DNA of 64,000 nt from Gimesia benthica (GTDB lineage: Bacteria > Planctomycetota > Planctomycetia > Planctomycetales > Planctomycetaceae). The translations under genes were made by a program, and so were the position numbers. Numbering within the stretch: the first letter of the stretch is position 1; the number at the start of each line of letters is the position of its first letter. Below the pieces are notes generated by a model. The model saw only the letters and a program-made list of their open reading frames with translations. It was not told the DNA's origin and made no database searches. The stretch lies in NCBI RefSeq assembly GCF_009720525.1, contig NZ_CP043930.1, forward strand, positions 1 through 64,000, read 5' to 3'. This document shows, piece by piece, positions 18,400 through 28,407 of this stretch.

Positions 18400-20417
18400 A
18401 TCAAAATCACATGCTGCAGGCGGCGCTTGATTACGCTGCTAAGGGCTTCCCCGTCTTCCCCCTGATCATCGGGGGGAAGCGTCCCGCGGGCGATCTGGCG
18501 CCCAACGGTTGCAAGGATGCCAGCACAGACGAAGACCAGATTTGCGAATGGTGGACTGCAAAGCCTGATGCAAATATCGGCGTTGTTACCGATGGCTTGT
18601 GTGTCGTTGACATCGACGGTGCTGATCATGCTTGGTTGTCCGATAACGGCAGACTCGATGCGCTGGCTGGTTCTCCAGTCTCACAGACTCCGCGCGGTGG
18701 TCGTCACTATGTCTTTCGGCAGAATGGCGAGCCACTACGCAACACAGCGGGCAGGCTGGCCGATCACGTCGATACCAGGGCTGACGGTGGTTACATAGTC
18801 GCTGCCCCTTCGGTGGTCGATGGCAAGCCTTACAAGTGGCTTCCCGGTCATGAGCTGGATTCACGCGATGAGCTGCCCACAGTGCCGGAATGGATCATAC
18901 AGGGCTTACAGGTAGTGAATGAAATCCCGTTGACTCTGGAAGATGAAAAGATCCACAAGGGCATCCAGCACAATACGCTTTTCAAGTATGGCTGTAAGAT
19001 GCGGCGATGGGGGCTTTCCTTCAATGAGATTAACGCAGCGTTACAGGTGATGAATCTGCAGCGATGCGATGAACCAGGCACAGAGAGTGCCATTGAGGAC
19101 ATCGCGCGGAGTGCTGCCCGATACACGCCAGACCGGGGCGCAATGGCTGAGATTGAAGAGTTTGAACCCGAACCATTGAAGGAATTCAACTGGCTATCGG
19201 CGGCAGAACTCAATGCCTCAGATTGTACCTTGGAATATCACATTGACCATATTCTAGCAAAGGGGCAACCGGGGCTGATGGCTGGCGGTCAGAAGACCTG
19301 TAAAACCAATACGGCTTCCGATCTGGCAATCAGTCTGGCGACTGGAACGCGATTCCTCGACCGGTTCAAAGTCAATGAGCGTTGTAATGTTGCTTTCTTC
19401 TCCTGCGAATCAGGGGAACCAGTGCTTAAAGACAATAATACGCGAGTCGCCAAGAGTAAGGGCATTGATCCCGGTTCGATTGAGAACCTGTTTTACTGCT
19501 TCGACGTTCCATCATTGGACAGTAAATCTGACCTTGAGCAGATTCAGCAATTCATCGAAGAGAGAGAAATTGACGTTCTGATCATCGACCCGTTTTATCT
19601 GACTGCGAATCTCGGAAACGATGCCGGTAACCTGTTTGTAGTCGGTGAGAAGCTGAAACCACTGACAAAACTCGGACAGGATACAGGTTGCACAGTGGTG
19701 CTGATTCATCACACCAGGAAAAACACAGGGCAGAAGGACAACGCAGAGCCACGGATGGAAGACATCGCATACTCTGGCGTTCCTCAGTGGATGCGACAGT
19801 GGATCTTGATCGGACGCCGTGAAGCGTATGACGGCGATCAGCCGGGTTCTCATAAGCTCTGGTTTACTGCGGGTGGTTCAGCCGGTCACTCTGCTGCCTT
19901 CGGTCTCAACATTGAAGAAGGCTCACAGAATGATCCACAGGGGCGACGGTGGGAGGTTGATGTGATACCGGCAGAAGAGGCTCGCGCTCAGACACGCAGC
20001 GCACAGGAGCAGCAGAAGGACAGGACAAAGGATGCCAAGCTGAAAGGCTACATCAAGCGAGTGACGGACTTCCTCAGACAGTCAGGCCCGAACACGAAAA
20101 CCAAAATCAAGGAAGGTACTGGTTTGACTCACAGCAATATTGAGCAGGCTTTGTTTGCGATGGTGTCTGATGGCATCGTTGAGCAGTGCAGAGTAATGGC
20201 TTCAAACAACCAAGAATATGATGGTTATAAATTCAGTAGTTCATTCGGTAATTCACTGGTGAAAACTACTGACACTCTGGACACGATCACACACACACAA
20301 AACACCCGTAAGGGTGGTTGTATGAGTGTGTGTGAGAGTGAGGGTGAGATTGTGTATGACGAGACTGAAAGCTCTGAACTGTTTGACGAGCTGAACGACA
20401 TCTTCCCCCCGGATTGA
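18393..20417 (+). CDS. PrimPol primase-polymerase fused to RepA-like AAA helicase
   Basis: This 674-residue replication protein has three parts. An N-terminal bifunctional primase/polymerase domain (about 10-150) shows an Asp pair in CVVDIDGA, TPRGGRHYVFR and TRADGGYIVAAPS. A RecA/AAA_25 helicase (about 280-500) has Walker A GGQKTCKTN (near 297) and Walker B DVLIIDPF (near 393). The C-terminal winged-helix-like part has TKTKIKEGTGLTHSNIEQAL. Such fusions replicate plasmids and satellites, so the element probably replicates on its own once excised. ATG 18393 follows GGAAAGGGG. Confidence 0.85.
   Translation: MVNQNHMLQAALDYAAKGFPVFPLIIGGKRPAGDLAPNGCKDASTDEDQICEWWTAKPDANIGVVTDGLCVVDIDGADHAWLSDNGRLDALAGSPVSQTPRGGRHYVFRQNGEPLRNTAGRLADHVDTRADGGYIVAAPSVVDGKPYKWLPGHELDSRDELPTVPEWIIQGLQVVNEIPLTLEDEKIHKGIQHNTLFKYGCKMRRWGLSFNEINAALQVMNLQRCDEPGTESAIEDIARSAARYTPDRGAMAEIEEFEPEPLKEFNWLSAAELNASDCTLEYHIDHILAKGQPGLMAGGQKTCKTNTASDLAISLATGTRFLDRFKVNERCNVAFFSCESGEPVLKDNNTRVAKSKGIDPGSIENLFYCFDVPSLDSKSDLEQIQQFIEEREIDVLIIDPFYLTANLGNDAGNLFVVGEKLKPLTKLGQDTGCTVVLIHHTRKNTGQKDNAEPRMEDIAYSGVPQWMRQWILIGRREAYDGDQPGSHKLWFTAGGSAGHSAAFGLNIEEGSQNDPQGRRWEVDVIPAEEARAQTRSAQEQQKDRTKDAKLKGYIKRVTDFLRQSGPNTKTKIKEGTGLTHSNIEQALFAMVSDGIVEQCRVMASNNQEYDGYKFSSSFGNSLVKTTDTLDTITHTQNTRKGGCMSVCESEGEIVYDETESSELFDELNDIFPPD
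20288..20334 (+). other. GTAA-capped hairpin in the 3' end of the primase gene
   Basis: CACCC-GTAA-GGGTG forms the tip and a CA/GT repeat stem of about nine pairs forms the base. It lies inside coding sequence shortly before the terminase small-subunit gene. Confidence 0.4.
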
Positions 20418-20519
20418 TTGAGGGGGAGGGGGATAAAAATCTCTGGAGGGTAATTCCTCTGAACCACACACCGCATCGACTTTTTTTGCGTGCGTTATTT
20501 TCAACTCAAGGAGGCAAGG

Positions 20520-20993
20520 ATGGGAAGACATAGGAAGCCAATCGAACAGCACAAACGACAGGGCACATATCAACCCTGCAGGCATCAGGGACCAGAACCG
20601 GACCCAACAAAGCCAGTAAAGCCGGACGATCTGACGGGCGCTGCTGGCGATATGTGGGATGCGCTGGCGCCGGTGCTGGAGAGCATGGGCGTGTATTGTG
20701 AGGCTGACAGTGTGGCGCTCAGGCTGCTTTGTGAGTCGTATGGGCTTTATATCGAATCATGCGACAAGATCCGCAGAGAGGGCTTTCTGATCACTCTGAC
20801 GGACAACAAAGGGAATCAGCGCCGGGTTGAACATCCAGCGGCAAAACATCGCAGCAGACACTTCAAGGAAACGCTTGATCTGATGCGTCAGTTTGGTCTG
20901 ACTCCATCGAGTCGAACCGGGTTGAACATCAGGAAGCCGGACGACGATGGGCCGTCTGACCTGGAACGTATTTTGCGAGACTTCAACAACTAA
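20520..20993 (+). CDS. P27-family phage terminase small subunit
   Basis: ATG 20520 follows AAGGAGGCAAGG and gives 157 residues starting MGRHRKPIEQHKRQG. The DDLTGAAGDMWDALAPVLESMG segment, the central helices and the HPAAKHRSRHFKETLDLMRQFGLTPSSRTGL tail are typical of P27-like TerS. TerS recognises the DNA to be packaged. No large terminase is encoded here, so this TerS may redirect a helper's packaging motor. Confidence 0.82.
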   Translation: MGRHRKPIEQHKRQGTYQPCRHQGPEPDPTKPVKPDDLTGAAGDMWDALAPVLESMGVYCEADSVALRLLCESYGLYIESCDKIRREGFLITLTDNKGNQRRVEHPAAKHRSRHFKETLDLMRQFGLTPSSRTGLNIRKPDDDGPSDLERILRDFNN

Positions 20994-21010
20994 ACCAAGG
21001 AGAATGAACT

Positions 21011-21412
21011 ATGTGGGACATGCGCGAATCTGAGAATCCGATTGAAAACCAATTCGCATTATCATTCTTGGCATTAGACCAAGATGAACTGCGGTTGCTA
21101 TTCAGCACTTGCCACGATCAGCATTTCAGGGCAAGGCATCCAAAGCTGGTTGAGTACCTGGAGCGGGCTTTGCTTTACCGGGAGAGACAGATTCAAACTA
21201 ACCTGGAGGACGCCTGCAGCGTGCAGGACCCGTTCTGGAATAAGTGGACTTCAGACGACATGCTTAGTGCAGTCACAGGCCTAGACCGTCTGCACGTCAT
21301 GGCAAAAGATTATCCAAAAATAGTTGAATATATTCGCTGCTTCGGGTTGGCATTGACCTTGCATGGTTTCATGCGGTGGATGGCGTCAGAGGATAAAAGC
21401 AAAGCGGCTTGA
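21011..21412 (+). CDS. Unknown protein of the integrated element
   Basis: This 133-residue protein starts at ATG 21011 after AAGGAGAATG. It is predicted helical and acidic, with LDQDELRLLFSTCHDQHFRARHP. No family is recognised. It sits between the small terminase and AlpA-like genes. Confidence 0.6.
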   Translation: MWDMRESENPIENQFALSFLALDQDELRLLFSTCHDQHFRARHPKLVEYLERALLYRERQIQTNLEDACSVQDPFWNKWTSDDMLSAVTGLDRLHVMAKDYPKIVEYIRCFGLALTLHGFMRWMASEDKSKAA

Positions 21413-21505
21413 GGCTGCCATTGTAGACCGAAACGCACTTGAAGCATTATGAATTGCAATTATGATTCATGTAACGAGAACACTCGAAATAACGGGAATA
21501 CACTC

Positions 21506-21703
21506 ATGGAAAAGAAATCTGAATACATCGACACGAAGGAACTCGCGCGAGAGCTGGCGGTCACTCCTGAAACTCTGCTTATGTGGTCGAACAAGGGCAA
21601 GTTCCCGAGGCCGATCAAACTAAGCCACAAAACCAGGCGGTGGAAGCGGGCGACCGTTGAAAACTTCCTGAATCAGAAGCAGATTGAAACTAAGGTAGGG
21701 TAA
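21506..21703 (+). CDS. AlpA-like excisionase/regulator
   Basis: The start at 21506 gives 65 residues. It contains YIDTKELARELAVTPETLLMW and FPRPIKLSHKTRRWKRATVENFL, the winged helix-turn-helix of AlpA/HTH_17 proteins. AlpA-like proteins control excision and late genes in P4-like satellites. It lies just upstream of the 21718 palindrome and the capsid gene. Confidence 0.8.
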   Translation: MEKKSEYIDTKELARELAVTPETLLMWSNKGKFPRPIKLSHKTRRWKRATVENFLNQKQIETKVG

Positions 21704-21717
21704 CTCCCTGCTAACTC

Positions 21718-21735
21718 GGTGGCAAATTTGCCACC
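21718..21735. promoter_or_regulatory. Perfect palindrome upstream of the capsid gene, candidate operator
   Basis: GGTGGCAAATTTGCCACC is an 18-bp perfect palindrome. Its 16-bp core recurs exactly at 23465-23480. I saw no other copy in the window. Confidence 0.75.
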
Positions 21736-21746
21736 ACGCAAACCGG

Positions 21747-21800
21747 GCAACTCATAAGCGGCCCGATACAACAAATTCATCAGTGCAACTCATCAGCGGC
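21747..21800 (+). repeat. Two 16-bp direct repeats upstream of the capsid gene
   Basis: GCAACTCATAAGCGGC (21747-21762) and GCAACTCATCAGCGGC (21785-21800) differ at one base and start 38 bases apart. They could be regulator sites or part of a packaging site. Confidence 0.5.
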
Positions 21801-21870
21801 ACGCCAAAATTCACATAACTGTGAAGGCGTGTCGTTTCATGCCTTCACCAAAAACATAAAGGTGCAAAGC

Positions 21871-23214
21871 ATGTTGAAAAAATACGACTACTCGAAATAT
21901 CACAACTGCGAGAAATACGGCGAACGGTTCAAGAAGGCCGAAAAGGCGATGAACTCAGCCACTAACTCAGTCAATGCGATTCTCTCACTGGCAGAAAGTG
22001 AGAACCGCGATCTGACATCATCGGAAGAACGGGAAGCCGATAAACTCATGAAGGAAATTGAAAAGCATGGAGGCGAACTCGACCGGCTCGAGAAGCTCCG
22101 CGATTTTGATAGCGATGTAGGCGACCGGTCACACGATCCTCAGAAGGTTATCGACCTGGAGAAGGAGCGAGAAGGCGGCGGTTATCCTCTTGCGATGACA
22201 TCAGGCCACAAGCCAGAGATCATCAAAGACGTCAATGGCGCTGAGATCCCAGTATATTCCAAAGGCCAGTCACTGGCGATCTGGAACCGGGACAAGCAAT
22301 ATGCGCCGGACACCTTCGGACGCTACATTGTTGCACTGGCGACAGGACGTCAAGAAGTCTGCCCCGAGATCAAAGCGGCGCAGATGACGACCGACAACGC
22401 CGGCGGTGGCTATCTCGTACCGAATCCCCTGGAACGTATGGTAATCGACCGGGTGCGCAATGCGTCCGTACTGGCGCGCAGTGGCGCCCGGTTTGCCGAT
22501 CTGCCTAATGGAACGACTCAGATTGCTACGGTTGATTCCGGCGCTACGTTCTCCTCGGTTGGTGAAGGTGAGACGATCCCTGAAGGTAGTGTTTCCTTCG
22601 GTTCAAAACAGATGGTACTGCAAAAGCGGGCCGTCTTGATCCCCATGACGGTTGAGCTGCTGGAGGATTCCTACAATGCAGGACAGGTCATTCAAGATGC
22701 GGTTGTGCGTGATGCTGCTGAAGACATGGATAACTTCATTATCAGCGGTACGACTGACCCGTTCTACGACGGACTCGTTACCACGGGTTCTATTTCCGAG
22801 ACTGGATCAGTCGGGGCCATCGCATGGGAAGACTTCCATAACATGGCAATCGCGCTGCGGACAGCAAACGAGGAACCAAACGCCTATATCCTGAATCCGA
22901 CCATCGCGGGCGACTGCGACGTTCTGACGACTGGCGACGGTTCGACGAGTGCCAAGTCATGGCTCGGTGCTCCTCCTTCCCTGGAAGGCATCCAGCGCCT
23001 GCAGACCGGCAACATTTCGACTGCCTATGCTTTGATGGGTGACTTCACTCAACTGATGATCGGCATCAAGCAGGGCACGTTCAGAGTCGAGATTTCCCGC
23101 GATGCTGGCAATTACTTCGCCAAGGACCAGGTTGTATTGAAAGTGGTTTACCGGGTTGATTACGCGATCACTCGGAATTCTGCCTTCCGTCGTCTGGCTG
23201 GCATTACGACATAG
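21871..23214 (+). CDS. HK97-fold phage major capsid protein
   Basis: From ATG 21871 (MLKKYDYSKYHNC) the product is 447 residues. An earlier in-frame ATG at 21829 lies in a TGAAGGC/GCCTTCA hairpin, so 21871 is preferred. An N-terminal coiled-coil delta domain (EEREADKLMKEIEKHGGELD) is followed by the capsid core: TTDNAGGGYLVPNPLERMVI, SVSFGSKQMVLQKRAVLIP, AAEDMDNFIISGTTDPFYDG and a C-terminal RVDYAITRNSAFRRLAG. It forms the head shell. No protease is encoded here, so delta-domain removal would need a helper or not occur. Confidence 0.9.
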   Translation: MLKKYDYSKYHNCEKYGERFKKAEKAMNSATNSVNAILSLAESENRDLTSSEEREADKLMKEIEKHGGELDRLEKLRDFDSDVGDRSHDPQKVIDLEKEREGGGYPLAMTSGHKPEIIKDVNGAEIPVYSKGQSLAIWNRDKQYAPDTFGRYIVALATGRQEVCPEIKAAQMTTDNAGGGYLVPNPLERMVIDRVRNASVLARSGARFADLPNGTTQIATVDSGATFSSVGEGETIPEGSVSFGSKQMVLQKRAVLIPMTVELLEDSYNAGQVIQDAVVRDAAEDMDNFIISGTTDPFYDGLVTTGSISETGSVGAIAWEDFHNMAIALRTANEEPNAYILNPTIAGDCDVLTTGDGSTSAKSWLGAPPSLEGIQRLQTGNISTAYALMGDFTQLMIGIKQGTFRVEISRDAGNYFAKDQVVLKVVYRVDYAITRNSAFRRLAGITT

Positions 23215-23234
23215 TAGGTGCGTGAATTGCGTGC

Positions 23235-23278
23235 GCCCTCCCTTGGGTAAAAAGCGACCAGGGGAGGGCATTTTTTTA
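23235..23278 (+). terminator. Terminator after the capsid gene
   Basis: GCCCTCCC pairs with GGGAGGGC, then seven T. Confidence 0.8.
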
Positions 23279-23311
23279 GACCTGATGCGGGCCAGTGGTA
23301 CAAAAAAGAAA

Positions 23312-23344
23312 ACCCACCCAATAAACGCCGGTTATTGAGTGGGT
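23312..23344. terminator. Second hairpin after the capsid gene
   Basis: ACCCAC/GTGGGT and CAATAA/TTATTG form a near-continuous stem. The T-rich flank is on the minus strand, so it could stop antisense transcripts. Confidence 0.5.
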
Positions 23345-23464
23345 GCGTTACTTCGGAACTATGCGGAATCCCGAAGCAAAAACAAATAGAACTCGACAAG
23401 TGCCTGCTTCCTATCGAGGGCATTTTACTATAGCGCGGCGGTGGATAATGGCAACGGTTTAAAA

Positions 23465-23500
23465 GTGGCAAATTTGCCACCTTTACGCAGAGCCTATAAA
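23465..23500 (+). promoter_or_regulatory. Palindromic operator with possible promoter
   Basis: GTGGCAAATTTGCCAC (23465-23480) repeats the palindrome at 21718. A TTGCCA inside it and TATAAA at 23495-23500, 15 bases later, could be -35 and -10 boxes, so a bound protein would block or activate the RNA and gene that follow. Confidence 0.6.
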
Positions 23501-23627
23501 AACAGGGGTTTTTGAAATCTGACCGGGAAAAAGTGAACTTGTGAAAAGTTTTTGGGGTGGTTAGAATGCAGGTCCGAAAGCCGCAAGGCAATGTAATACT
23601 TTCTCCGAAATCAATTGTAATAAACAG

Positions 23628-23724
23628 GAGCGACCGCTCTTGGGTAGTGTGCGCAAGCCGTAAGGCCCGCAAGGTGGCATTACACCACCTCGGAACGCTA
23701 CTTGAGAGCGGTCACTCTTTTTTT
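23628..23724 (+). ncRNA. Three-way-junction structured RNA ending in a T run
   Basis: Bases 23628-23649 pair with 23696-23717 as a 22-bp stem with one C-A mismatch and several G-U pairs. Inside are hairpin A (23651-23670, GCC-GTAA-GGC tip with a GNRA loop) and hairpin B (23672-23690, AGGTGG/CCACCT). Seven T follow at 23718-23724. This could be a small RNA with its own terminator, or a leader attenuating the gene at 23764. A short GCC-GCAA-GGC hairpin lies just upstream at 23580-23589. Confidence 0.6.
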
Positions 23725-23763
23725 ATGCGCGGTTCTCTATTCGCGCATGGAAAGGCATCAATC

Positions 23764-25035
23764 ATGGATGCTAAGTTCTCACACGTTCGCGTTTCTTCTC
23801 CCGCTTCCCCTCAGGCCGAACAGTTGCACCAACGTGCTATCGACTGGCCGTCAGCAATGGAAGCAGCAGCCCCAGTGATTACCGGCGAGCCGTTGCCGTC
23901 TGGAATGACTCCACCTGAAACGGTGCCAGAGTATCCCGTCTATCTGGTGTCAGTGCCTGCCAGTTTCGCTCCTGATTCATGGCATACCGTACCTCCGGGA
24001 GCCAATCATTACCCATCCGGCGAAGTGGCTGCGGAAGTTGTAGCGGTCATGAATCGTGCGATTATCCGCGCCAGTAGAGATGGTGGGGTAAGTCGATGGT
24101 ATATCAGGCTGCGAAAAAGCACAGGCGGCGCGTCAATCAGCGTCAGTCTGAAAGAACCGTTTTTTCCACGTTCGGAATACGACATGCCACCAGCATTCAT
24201 GACGATGAGAGGTCAGGTGATGCAGTGGAAGGGAGTCATTGCCGATCTGAACGAACGACTCAGCCGGGCGGAGAACAATAAAGGCAAAGTGATGCGGGCC
24301 TATGTGGCTCACTCGATCCGACCGGATGAGCTGCGACCGATTCCAACAGGTGACCAGCCAGAGGCCGAATCAGTGTCTTCTGGTGGGGATGCAGGCCCAC
24401 AGATTGAGCAGGCAAAAAACGGCTTTGTTTCTCCGAAAGGACATAATGTCCCTTCGGGAGATCCAGCCCCGAAACAGCACCAGCCCGGTTCGATCTATCT
24501 GGTGGACGTTCCCAGTGATTACGAGCCGTTCAACTGGAAATCCCTTCCTGGATCGTTCCAGAAAGTGAAGGACAAGCAGGCTGCCAAGGATGCAGCGGTG
24601 GGGCAGAATCGGCGGTTGTTAGGGCGGTCTGCTCATGGAATCGTTTACGCGTGGTACATCGTGGTAACTGCCCCGAAATCCTACGGGATCGTGCAAGTTA
24701 ATATCCCTGCTGGCTGGCGTCCGATTGACGCGTACGACATGCCAGAACCGATGACAGTGATTCATGAGAAGAAACGGCGTAAGGAGTCCGTTACCAAACT
24801 CAACCAACAACTCGACAGGGATCACAGCAAGGGCCGTAAGCGTGCCTATGTTGCGATTCCGATTGAACGACCGGAAGCAATCGAACTGCCACCAGTGGAC
24901 GCGACAGGGCGTCAGGCGGTGTCTGATATCGAAGCCGGTTTTATGCGGTGCGGACACTTCCAGACGGACACCAGCCAGCAGAACGGCAATGGTCATTCGC
25001 GTCTGTTGGATCACCTGCAGGCGATGAACCGTTAG
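23764..25035 (+). CDS. Unknown element protein with two copies of a novel domain
   Basis: The frame is open from 23557, but 23557-23763 contains the structured RNA and its T run. ATG 23764 (MDAKFSHVRV), after GGAAAGG, is the better start, giving 423 residues. Two homologous units of about 135 residues are visible. Unit 1 begins YPVYLVSVPASFAPDSW and unit 2 SIYLVDVPSDYEPFNW. Both contain an NR pair, a G-x4-WYI-type strand, a YDMP motif, LNxxLxR and then KGK or KGR with RAYVA. No known family is recognised. A structural or decoration role is possible given its position after the capsid gene. Confidence 0.7.
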   Translation: MDAKFSHVRVSSPASPQAEQLHQRAIDWPSAMEAAAPVITGEPLPSGMTPPETVPEYPVYLVSVPASFAPDSWHTVPPGANHYPSGEVAAEVVAVMNRAIIRASRDGGVSRWYIRLRKSTGGASISVSLKEPFFPRSEYDMPPAFMTMRGQVMQWKGVIADLNERLSRAENNKGKVMRAYVAHSIRPDELRPIPTGDQPEAESVSSGGDAGPQIEQAKNGFVSPKGHNVPSGDPAPKQHQPGSIYLVDVPSDYEPFNWKSLPGSFQKVKDKQAAKDAAVGQNRRLLGRSAHGIVYAWYIVVTAPKSYGIVQVNIPAGWRPIDAYDMPEPMTVIHEKKRRKESVTKLNQQLDRDHSKGRKRAYVAIPIERPEAIELPPVDATGRQAVSDIEAGFMRCGHFQTDTSQQNGNGHSRLLDHLQAMNR

Positions 25036-25045
25036 ACGGTCGATT

Positions 25046-25079
25046 CTCCCCGGTCTGGTGATGCTGGGCCGGGGCTTTT
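25046..25079 (+). terminator. Terminator between the duplicated-domain gene and the integrase
   Basis: CCCCGG pairs with CCGGGG, followed by CTTTT. Confidence 0.65.
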
Positions 25080-25225
25080 ATGCCACATCGCGCAGGAGGC
25101 CACAGAATCGCCTGTAATGCGATATCGGCATTTATTGAACATTGACACCAATATCAAATTAAATCGCGTCAGCGGCTCACTGAGAGCCTCGGTTTGACGT
25201 AAGGAACGAAAAAAGGGGGTTGAGA

Positions 25226-26413
25226 GTGACAATTTCCGTATTCAAGCCAAATGGAAGAACAAACTACGTCTGTCAGTGGGTTGATCCCGTTACCGGACGC
25301 AAGAAGACCAGATCAGCGGGAACCAATATCAAACGCGATGCAGAACGGTTTGCGGGCAATCTGGAGCGAGACCTAGCAAACGGGACATATCACGAAAACG
25401 TGCGGATGACTTGGGAGTCATTCCGTAATCGGTTCGAAGACGAGTATCTTCCTGGAGTCTCCAGCAAAACAAGCGAGTGTTACCGAACCGTTTTCAACAG
25501 CGTCGAGCGAATCATTGACCCTTATCTGCTGTGCAATCTGAACGAAGCCACGATCAGCAAGTATCAAACGGAATTGCGAAAGCCAAGGCAGAAGGCAGAG
25601 GACAAGCCGAAAACCGTACTTTCAGATGCGACGGTACGATCAAACCTGATTCACCTGAAAGCGGCGCTACGCTGGGCAGCAGAGCAGAAGTTTATCCCGG
25701 TTGCGCCTAAGATCCGCATTCCGAAGAACTCGACCGGCATGAAGGGCCGACCGATCACAACCGAAGAATATGAAAGGATGATAAAACAGGTCGGTGTTAT
25801 CAAATCAAAGACGCCTGATGAGTGGGTGTTTCTTCTCAAGGGCTTGTGGTGGTCCGGTCTGCGACTCGGGGAGGCGCTTTCCCTTCACTGGACCGACGAA
25901 AGCAATATTTGCGTAGACTTGGAAAATGAGCTGCTACATATCCAAGCTCACGCGCAGAAGGGGCGGCGGTACAGTCAAACGCCGATGGCCCCTGAATTCG
26001 TTGATATGCTGCGAGAGATCCCCCGAGAGGACAGGGAAGGCTTTGTATTCAATCCTATCGGTTCACGCGACAGGAAGCAGCGAATCAGGCTTGATACGGC
26101 ATCAAAGATGATTGCCAAGATAGGGGAGGCAGCAGGCGTCAAAGTGGCTGAGACTCCAAGCGGAAAAGTCAAATTCGCCAGCGCTCACGATCTGCGGCGT
26201 GCCTTTGGGCTGCGGTGGTCTCGGTTGATCATGCCGACCGAATTGAAGGAGATCATGCGTCATGAGAACATTTCGACGACGATGCAATACTATGTCGGAC
26301 AGGACGCAAAACAGACCGTTAAGAAGCTCCGACAGGTCACAGCTAACACTTTAGCTAACACCCCGAAAAACGAGCCGGAAACCCAAAAAGAAAAAGACCA
26401 TAACCCGTTATAG
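25226..26413 (+). CDS. int: Tyrosine-type site-specific integrase
   Basis: GTG at 25226, seven bases after GGGGG, is preferred over the TTG at 25220, which abuts the ribosome site. The product is about 395 residues. It has an N-terminal arm-binding domain, a SAM-like core-binding domain (about 60-160) and a catalytic domain with Arg in SGLRLGEAL (near 213), HDLRR (near 321), the His of MRHEN (near 345) and Tyr in TMQYY (near 354). It recombines the 45-bp att site in tRNA-Lys. The gene ends 14 bases before attR. Confidence 0.93.
   Translation: MTISVFKPNGRTNYVCQWVDPVTGRKKTRSAGTNIKRDAERFAGNLERDLANGTYHENVRMTWESFRNRFEDEYLPGVSSKTSECYRTVFNSVERIIDPYLLCNLNEATISKYQTELRKPRQKAEDKPKTVLSDATVRSNLIHLKAALRWAAEQKFIPVAPKIRIPKNSTGMKGRPITTEEYERMIKQVGVIKSKTPDEWVFLLKGLWWSGLRLGEALSLHWTDESNICVDLENELLHIQAHAQKGRRYSQTPMAPEFVDMLREIPREDREGFVFNPIGSRDRKQRIRLDTASKMIAKIGEAAGVKVAETPSGKVKFASAHDLRRAFGLRWSRLIMPTELKEIMRHENISTTMQYYVGQDAKQTVKKLRQVTANTLANTPKNEPETQKEKDHNPL
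26342..26368 (+). promoter_or_regulatory. Paired GCTAACAC repeats near attR, candidate integrase arm sites
   Basis: Two GCTAACAC copies are followed by CCCGAAA, matching the pair at 16732-16758. They lie within the last integrase codons. Confidence 0.5.
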
Positions 26414-26424
26414 GCTATGGTCTT
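26394..26424 (-). terminator. Element-borne terminator downstream of tRNA-Lys
   Basis: AAGACCATA pairs with TATGGTCTT, with a T-rich tail on the minus strand. It lies directly 3' of the tRNA and replaces the host terminator now at 16534-16568. Confidence 0.7.
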
Positions 26425-26426
26425 CT

Positions 26427-26502
<76 letters not shown>

Positions 26503-26631
26503 GAATGAATTGTCGGCATTTTAATGAACGCTCTGGCCGTCGACAAGAGATGCGGCGGGCGTTCTGGCGGTCGATAATAAGAATTATCGTCCGCTCTGCT
26601 TGAAAACCTCGATAAAAGTTGTTTGAAAAAT

Positions 26632-26666
26632 CAGGAACCGGGGGGAAATCCCGCGCCGGTTCCTGA
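26632..26666 (-). terminator. Terminator of metY
   Basis: AGGAACCGG pairs with CCGGTTCCT, and on the minus strand GATTTTTC follows. It lies just after the metY stop. Confidence 0.7.
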
Positions 26667-26697
26667 GATTGTCTCGTTGGCTGAAACGTGCCGGGGA

Positions 26698-28407
<1,710 letters not shown>

